From: Siphonodentalium dalli
Taxonomy: Eukaryota; Mollusca; Scaphopoda; Gadilida; Siphonodentaliidae
NCBI GenBank assembly: GCA_032622095.1
Contig: CP136063.1
Coordinates: 32,366,987 to 32,430,986, forward strand
Reading direction: 5' to 3'
DNA: 64,000 nt
The notes beneath the pieces are model-generated. The model saw nothing but the letters and a program-made list of their open reading frames with translations, made no database searches and was not told the DNA's origin. Made by a program: the position numbers and the translations under genes. Every line of letters begins with the position of its first letter. Position 1 is the stretch's first letter. Shown in pieces: positions 58,321 through 64,000 of the stretch.

Positions 58321-59526
58321 ATAGATGTAAGATGAAATACTCCACACTAGATCTATATCACGACACCAGTGCCGTGGTGACAACTGACATGGTCTCGAAG
58401 AACCTAGATCGAGGTCTAGTGCATCTATTTTGGGTTCTCCCTGACCTATAAGGCTATACTCTGTAGCCTGTACTCTGTATCCTTCTACTGAAAGCAGCAA
58501 TCTGCGAAAGCGGTCATGTTGACCTAGTAGTAGTACTCACACTCAAAGTATTCATGATCAACCATGTACGGTGTGAACACTTCAATCGGATGGTAAATCG
58601 AATTAAATTATAATTCGAACCTAAGAACGATTCCGCACGGTCATATGATAACATTAGTTGATGTCTGCGCCGATGTTGTTTGAAGAAATGAATCGGTTTT
58701 CAATGAGAGTTCAGAATATTGACTGCATAATAATTTGCACAGGAGGCCACCATTTTTCTCTTGGCTTCAGTTTCAACAATGTGACGTCTTAGTCATGTGA
58801 CTTGGCGCTGCCCATTCGATGGCTAAGTCTCAATTGGCACCTAATTTGCATAAAACAATACACGTGACACGAACTTTGACCTATGACGTGTTAAGTAAAT
58901 AAACAAAACAACGTGCAGCAGCTGTCAAATTCGTCTGCTGTCAAATTCGTCTGCTGAGTCCTGACTCCTGTCAAAATTCTCTGCTTTGAAGACGAAGTGT
59001 TATTGAAGTCAATGACAATGAAGACAGCTTTGAAGTTTTCAAATGTGAGTAAAAACAAATTTATTTTGAATTTAAAATTAAATATGCATGAACTTGATGA
59101 AGTCTGAAGAGTTATTTGAAAATCCTCTATTTTATTAAATATTTATATAAAAATATATTAATAAGACCTACTCTCTCACTAGTCTCAGGTTCCTAATATC
59201 GGTTGGCAATTATCGCAATACGATAGGGGAACACTTTGACGTTCGTACTCATATTTCACCAATTTTTGTACCTGGCTTGCCTGTCCTAAGTTTCACAGGA
59301 AAATGGCTAATTTGATTCTATTTGTCGTTATATACATATTTATCACCCCATTTATTATTCATTTTCATAAAAAATAAAATAAAAGAAGCCGAAGATGACA
59401 TGTTTAAAATGTTTGAAGCATGAATTTGGCGATAAGTTGTTATCAGAGTACGTTATACTTGTGATAGTTACGTTACGCACACAGTGTTCCCCTATCGTAT
59501 TGCGATAATCGCCAACCCTTAATATC
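58321..59526. other. non-coding DNA
   Basis: No gene supported. A short tandem duplication tgtcaaattcgtctgctg lies at 58926-58960. gttggcaattatcgcaatacgataggggaacac at 59201 is mirrored at 59481-59515, giving an inverted pair about 280 bp apart, perhaps the ends of a small unrecognised repeat. Confidence 0.5.
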
Positions 59527-59672
59527 GGGGGGGGGGGGGCAGAAAAAAACTGCAGACACAGGGTGGAAAAAAAATGTTTTCTTCGGTTTGGGTACCCCCC
59601 CCCCCTCCCAAAAACAGCAAAAACTGCAGTTTTTTTCCACTGACCATTTGCCCCCCCCCCCCCCCCCAGAAA
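59527..59672. repeat. G-run/C-run hairpin repeat, second copy
   Basis: A G-run, then cagaaaaaaactgcagacac, and further on actgcagtttttttccactg and a C-run. The inverted aaactgcag/ctgcagttt motifs near the runs match the copy at 34786-34945. Confidence 0.65.
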
Positions 59673-59899
59673 AATCAAATCTACTCCAGCCGGACAACAA
59701 CTCGGTTTGACCGGAAACCGAAAAAAACACCGGAGCACACAATTCACGAGAAGGTGCTTGGTAACTTAGTTTAGATTATTATGACTAAAATGGTCATTGT
59801 CTACCAGTAGAACGCAGATTTGTACCTCGTGATGTCATGACATATACAAACATGTACATGTATATTGGTGATCGCAACGCTTTGTATGCACTTTAAAAA

Positions 59900-60235
59900 A
59901 TGACAACTACATGTAGTCATTACCTTGACTTTGAAAAAGATGCAAATGAGATGAGTGAGATACCAGCATATAACTGTTTTCTGATACCATTGGAGGAGAA
60001 ATTGTTTAATACATGGGATAGTTCTGCAGTAAAAAATTGCCAGATAAGCGATCGCAGGGTGGAATTCTGCATTCGACTGGTAGACACTGACATAGTCGGC
60101 ATTATTAAGAGGGTTAATGGGTTCAATATCACATGTAAACCAAGACAGTGGTTATCCAAAATTGTTTTAGGTGGATTGTACTACTCATGTATATATCATT
60201 TGGATATTAAGGTTAATCCATATTCTATAAAATGA
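59900..60235 (+). CDS. hypothetical 111-codon open frame
   Basis: Begins MTTTCSHYLDFEKDANEM and ends HLDIKVNPYSIK. Composition looks protein-like (mixed, no low complexity, WLSKIVLGGLYYSCIYHL hydrophobic stretch near the end). No family recognised and no upstream promoter or splice sites confirmed. An antisense frame overlaps it (59920-60159). It may be an exon of a host gene or chance. Confidence 0.25.
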   Translation: MTTTCSHYLDFEKDANEMSEIPAYNCFLIPLEEKLFNTWDSSAVKNCQISDRRVEFCIRLVDTDIVGIIKRVNGFNITCKPRQWLSKIVLGGLYYSCIYHLDIKVNPYSIK

Positions 60236-60279
60236 GAGAAAATTGAAGTTGTGAGTCTGAAAATACATATTTGGAAAAA

Positions 60280-60410
60280 AATTACATGCAAATTTTTTCG
60301 GACAACCCCCCCTAAATGAATAAGGAAAAAATTAACGTGTCAATTTTTTACGCCTAGGTACCCCCCACCCCCGGTACGTTGTGTCCCGCAGTTTTTTTCC
60401 GGCCCCCTGC
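60280..60410. repeat. G-run/C-run repeat, third, partial copy
   Basis: Contains ggaaaaaaattacatgcaaattttttcgg, C-runs and cgcagtttttttccgg, similar in order to 59527-59672, but diverged. Confidence 0.45.
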
Positions 60411-61288
60411 TAATATTAGTAATAATAGTGATGCCTGGTGGTTGGGAATTTCAGATGAAATTAATAATAGTGGCAATTTCACTCTATGTCTCAAATTCAA
60501 TGCTAAATAATAGTGATCATTGGTCTAATATAATATTATAAATATTTCATTAGAGAATTTGGAATTTGTTTTTTAAAAAAGATAACAATTTCTTTAAAAT
60601 TAAAGATCTATACATGTACAGGTACCCCGCTCGACAAAACAAGTGTCCATTGGCACCGCGGTGTATTTGCCGTTCGGCCGCGGTGTCAGCGTTTGTAACT
60701 GCGGTTGAGCACTGCGGCTGAACGCAAGTACACTGAAGCCGAACGGCAAGTACACCATGGCTGAAAGGTAACTACAACGCGGCCGAATGGCATGTGCACC
60801 ATGGTTAGATTTCTGGTTTGTATCATCTTTTTTCAGTTTAATGAACGTACACCGCAGCAACTACACCATGGCCGAATGGCGAGTACACTGCAGCCCAACA
60901 GTAGTTAGCTGGTGGAGCCGCAGTGTTGTTGCATTTCGGCCGCGGTGGCAACGCTAACCGCATCGTGGTTAAGTGGACACTTGTTTTGTCCAGCAGGGTA
61001 CATGTACATCATTAATGTTATTATATTGTTTTATAATACACATTAGGCCTTTCATAAGTTTCATATATGGACTTAGTGTCTGAGATAAATAAATAATAAT
61101 AATAATTCATCCTGTTTTCTGTGCATCGCTGTAACTGTATGATGTACATGTATCCCTATTCATAGATTATATTTCACTCTTCAGTGCAATACGCTACCGA
61201 CTTCCCATAAGTGTTCAACAGGTTTAGAATAAAACTTGTAACTAATTGTAATATGCTAGTATCATAAAAATAACTTATTCTATTACAG

Positions 61289-61357
61289 GCACCGTACCAG
61301 TATAAGTACTGAAATTTGTCAAGATGAAGAACAAGACCAGTTAATTTTGTCTGAAAG
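61289..61357 (+). other. exon-like segment, copy 1
   Basis: A pyrimidine-rich acceptor (ttctattacag) precedes and a strong donor (AAAG|GTGAGC) follows. The 69-nt segment is open in one frame (HRTSISTEICQDEEQDQLI...). The second copy at 62523-62586 keeps both splice signals but is 64 nt long. It could be a real internal exon of an unannotated gene or a fortuitous repeat. Confidence 0.35.
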
Positions 61358-62522
61358 GTGAGCATTATATACACAGACCAATACTCTCAGGTGCCTAATA
61401 ATTGTGATGGCCTAATAATAGTGATGGGTGGGGATTTAGGCTGAAATGAATAATAGTGATGCCTGATGGTTGGGAATTTCGGATGAAATTAATAGTGGCA
61501 ATTTTACGCTATGTCTCAATGCCAAATAATAGTGATCATTGGTCTAATATAATATTATAAATACATGTATTTCATTAGAGAATTTGGAATTTGTTTTTTA
61601 AAAAAGATAACAATTTCTTTAAAATTAAAGATCTATACATGTACAGGTACATCATTAGTACATCATTAACGTTATTATATTGTTTTATAATACACATTAG
61701 GCCTTTCATAAATCATCCTGTTTTCTGTGCATCGCTGTAACTGTATGATGTATCCCTATTCTTAGATTATATTTCGCTCTTCAGTGCAGTACTAGTAACC
61801 AATTCTGATTTAATATTATAGACACACTGTGAATGTCTAATGTAATGCATCATGATTTATAAAAATCACACAAGATTGTTAATAGATCCACCCGCATCCT
61901 TAACAGTTTATTGTGTTATTTGATTTCATTTATGGTTTTATCCACACCCATTGATGTGAGGTGAGGCACATGATTACCAGCCATTAAATAGATATCTATT
62001 GTATTATATCGGATGCTTGAATTTTAGGTGAATTTGTTCAAGTGTATCTGTATCTGTAGATATTACAGTGAAGGAACCAATTCTGGTTGTAGACGCACTG
62101 GTCCAGGTGCTACCATGGCTGAGTAACTTTATAACCCTATGGTGACTCCAGTAGATATCTTTAACATGCACACACGAGGTGTGTACACAGGTCAGCCATT
62201 AATGTCCGCACCCGATCGGACAGCATACTGCACCCACGACAACATACCTGGACAAGTGTTGTAATGGGTGGAAGTCGTCATTTTGCATTCGGATCTTTAT
62301 TCAGTGATCTCGAATGAGACTTTTCAGCCTGACAAACTTGGTATCTTAACGAGTTCTGATTTTTGTCAGAATACCCTGACCAGGTTGCGATCCCTGGTCT
62401 GCTAGCACAAGAGACCAATACGCTACCAACTTCCCATAAGTGTTCAACAGGTTTAGAATAAAACTTGTAACCAATTGTAATATGCTAGTACGGTATCATA
62501 AAAATAACTTATTCTATTACAG

Positions 62523-62586
62523 GTACCAGTATAAGTACTGAAATTTGTCAAGATGAAGAACAAGACCAGTTAATTTTGTCTGAAAG
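62523..62586 (+). other. exon-like segment, copy 2
   Basis: Same sequence as 61294-61357, with acceptor ctattacag and donor AAAG|GTGAGC conserved. It lacks 5 nt at the 5' end relative to copy 1, so the two copies would shift the frame differently if spliced. Confidence 0.35.
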
Positions 62587-62823
62587 GTGAGCATTATATA
62601 CACAGACCAATACTCTCAGGTGCCTAATAATTGTGATGGCCTAATAATAGTGATGGGTGGGGATTTAGGCTGAAATTAATAATAGTGATGCCTGATAGTT
62701 GGGAATTTCAGATGAAATTAATAATAGTGGCAATTTCAATCTGTCTCAATGCCAAATAATAGTGATCATTGGTCTAATATAATATTATAAATATTTCATT
62801 AGAGAATTTGGAATTTGTTTTTT

Positions 62824-63310
62824 AAACGAGAGGCCTATCACGATCGGCAGATGTTAACCCATCCCTTGGCGATAGTAAATTTAAGAGAATGCAAATTTAT
62901 ATAAGAGAATGCACCGGTACAGCTAAACCACGACAGCCTTGGGTTAAATGTGAAAGGTGGCCTGGATATGGAATACTTGGGTTAAGAAAGTCCAATTGAA
63001 GTTTACAATAATAATGTATCAAATTCTACCAACAATATAGTATGGTACACAGATAAGCTGGCCCACTGCTGACCCATTAATATCAATTATATAGAGCTGT
63101 CAACAAATCATAAGAATCGTTTATGTTGAACACTGACTTCTCTATTGAACCAATACATATTATAATGACCTCAGACCATCTGAAGATATCACTCTACAGC
63201 ACAAATGTCCAAGTCTACTGATAATACCATGTGATTTTTATTGTTGAATCTTTATTTTAAATTAGATACCATTGCTTTCTTTATCAGATTATTTGCACAT
63301 CAATTGGCAG
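62824..63310 (+). repeat. duplicate of the gypsy pol/insertion junction
   Basis: Starts aaacgagaggcc-atcacgat in the RNase H coding sequence and continues through the same border and about 440 bp of the insertion seen at 52613-53180, with indels and about 10% differences. It shows that the chimeric junction itself was copied. Confidence 0.8.
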
Positions 63311-63354
63311 AAGTCAAACAACCTGAATTAAAAGGGCTGCACCGTTCAGTTACT

Positions 63355-63800
63355 CTCGGGCTCCAAATAAAAGTGCAGGCCCCAATAATAGTGCAGGGGG
63401 GAAATTCCATTGAAAGTTAATAAAAGTGCAGACCCAAATAATAGTGCAGGGGAAACTCTGAGCAAGCAAAACATCAACTGTTAAACATATTATTTTTACA
63501 GTTCATGTACCGGTAGGTCAAGTATAGGAATCAACATACCGGTAGTATGGTATGTGTCATGTGGTGTTTTATTCAGTATTTAAATGTTCACATGTGTGTC
63601 ATATATATTTGTTTATAAAAGATATAAACTCATCATTTTGGTATCGGAGTCATTATCAGTCATATAGAAATCTTGAGTTTGTGCTGATTTCAATTTTCAT
63701 AGCCTCAAAATTAATATACGTGCAGACCCAAATAAGCACTGTGCAGGGGGGGATTTCCCAAGAAAATAATAAACGTGCATGCATGTTTATTTGGAGCCCA
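63355..63800. repeat. degenerate 'aaataatagtgcagg' repeats
   Basis: About six scattered units (ccaaataatagtgcaggggg, aaaataataaacgtgcatg, ccaaataagcactgtgcagggggg), related to the 'aataatagtgatg' theme of 60420-62760. No gene. 63801-64000 shows nothing further. Confidence 0.5.
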
Positions 63801-64000
63801 AGAGTAGATAAGTTCAATCCATGAATGTCACCTTCATTGTTACTATAGCTACCTTTATTGTGATTAAGTATGACAAATAACCATTAACTATTGGGGGGAT
63901 CACCGGAATCAGATTATCGACATAATGTACGTCATCTTTCTTGGCGACAATGTCAAAAAGAATAGTTCCGGCTTGTATTCCACGAGAGGTATACACTAAT

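Larger units (their letters stand above)
60413..62823. repeat. local segmental duplication, three partial copies
   Basis: The block gatgcctg-tggttgggaattt to ttggaatttgttttttaaa occurs at 60433-60580, 61461-61605 and 62687-62823. The block caatacgctacc...ggtgcctaataattgtgatgg occurs at 61187-61410 and 62417-62640. aacgttattatattgttttataatacac occurs at 61013 and 61669. Successive copies are about 1.0 and 1.2 kb apart. The CGCGG-type repeat 60610-61005 is present only in the first. Confidence 0.8.

Overview
The window is low-GC, intron-poor, repeat-dense eukaryotic DNA. The style of its repeats (ACATGTA-rich spacers, dispersed 'aagatggc' repeats, GACGGACG tails) and the animal-type histone 3' stem-loops suggest a marine invertebrate, most likely a mollusc. 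That assignment is an inference from repeat style, not from a diagnostic host gene. No clearly functional host gene is visible. The window is made almost entirely of mobile and satellite DNA.

Layout: (1) 1-2942, 17481-19786 and 31106-32063 are pieces of a ~1.36-kb tandem satellite. (2) A Polinton/Maverick (adintovirus-like) DNA element is inserted in that satellite from 2943, with a 6-bp target duplication AGCATT and terminal inverted repeats (TIRs) built from an inverted ~30-bp minisatellite. All recognised viral genes lie in 3.4-16.9 kb: decayed protein-primed DNA polymerase B, packaging ATPase, integrase with chromodomain, membrane protein, penton-like minor capsid protein, protein VI/X-like protein, major capsid protein, adenain-type protease and several conserved unknowns. 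(3) 19787-30547 is a 10.8-kb foldback element with ~4.5-kb arms containing ~160-bp tandem repeats. (4) 30548-31105 is a second copy of the Polinton right end, carrying the intact terminus and the matching target duplication. (5) 32-47 kb is non-coding: a 3.7-kb near-perfect palindrome, a 1.75-kb array of 45-bp repeats and several hairpin or MITE-like repeats. (6) 47.2-54.2 kb is a broken Gypsy-type LTR retrotransposon (gag, then pol interrupted by a 1.2-kb insertion, with no integrase seen). (7) 54-64 kb is dispersed repeats, a MITE and a local segmental duplication carrying an exon-like segment.

The most unusual region is the left end of the Polinton (3.3-6.8 kb). Four short transcription units form two divergent pairs. 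One is a histone H4 gene (frameshifted) and one is an OTU-like protein; the other two are unrecognised. Each ends about 15-30 nt after its stop codon with a near-perfect animal replication-dependent histone 3' stem-loop, and one has two loops in a row with a compensatory stem change. The pairs share duplicated, inverted bidirectional promoters carrying a common motif (core CGCGACATGTGATTTC). This suggests a virus-derived element that captured a histone gene and placed unrelated genes under histone-type, SLBP-dependent, S-phase-linked 3'-end processing. The polymerase and integrase are broken and the capsid and protease block is mostly open, so this copy is a fossil, but a fairly young one.
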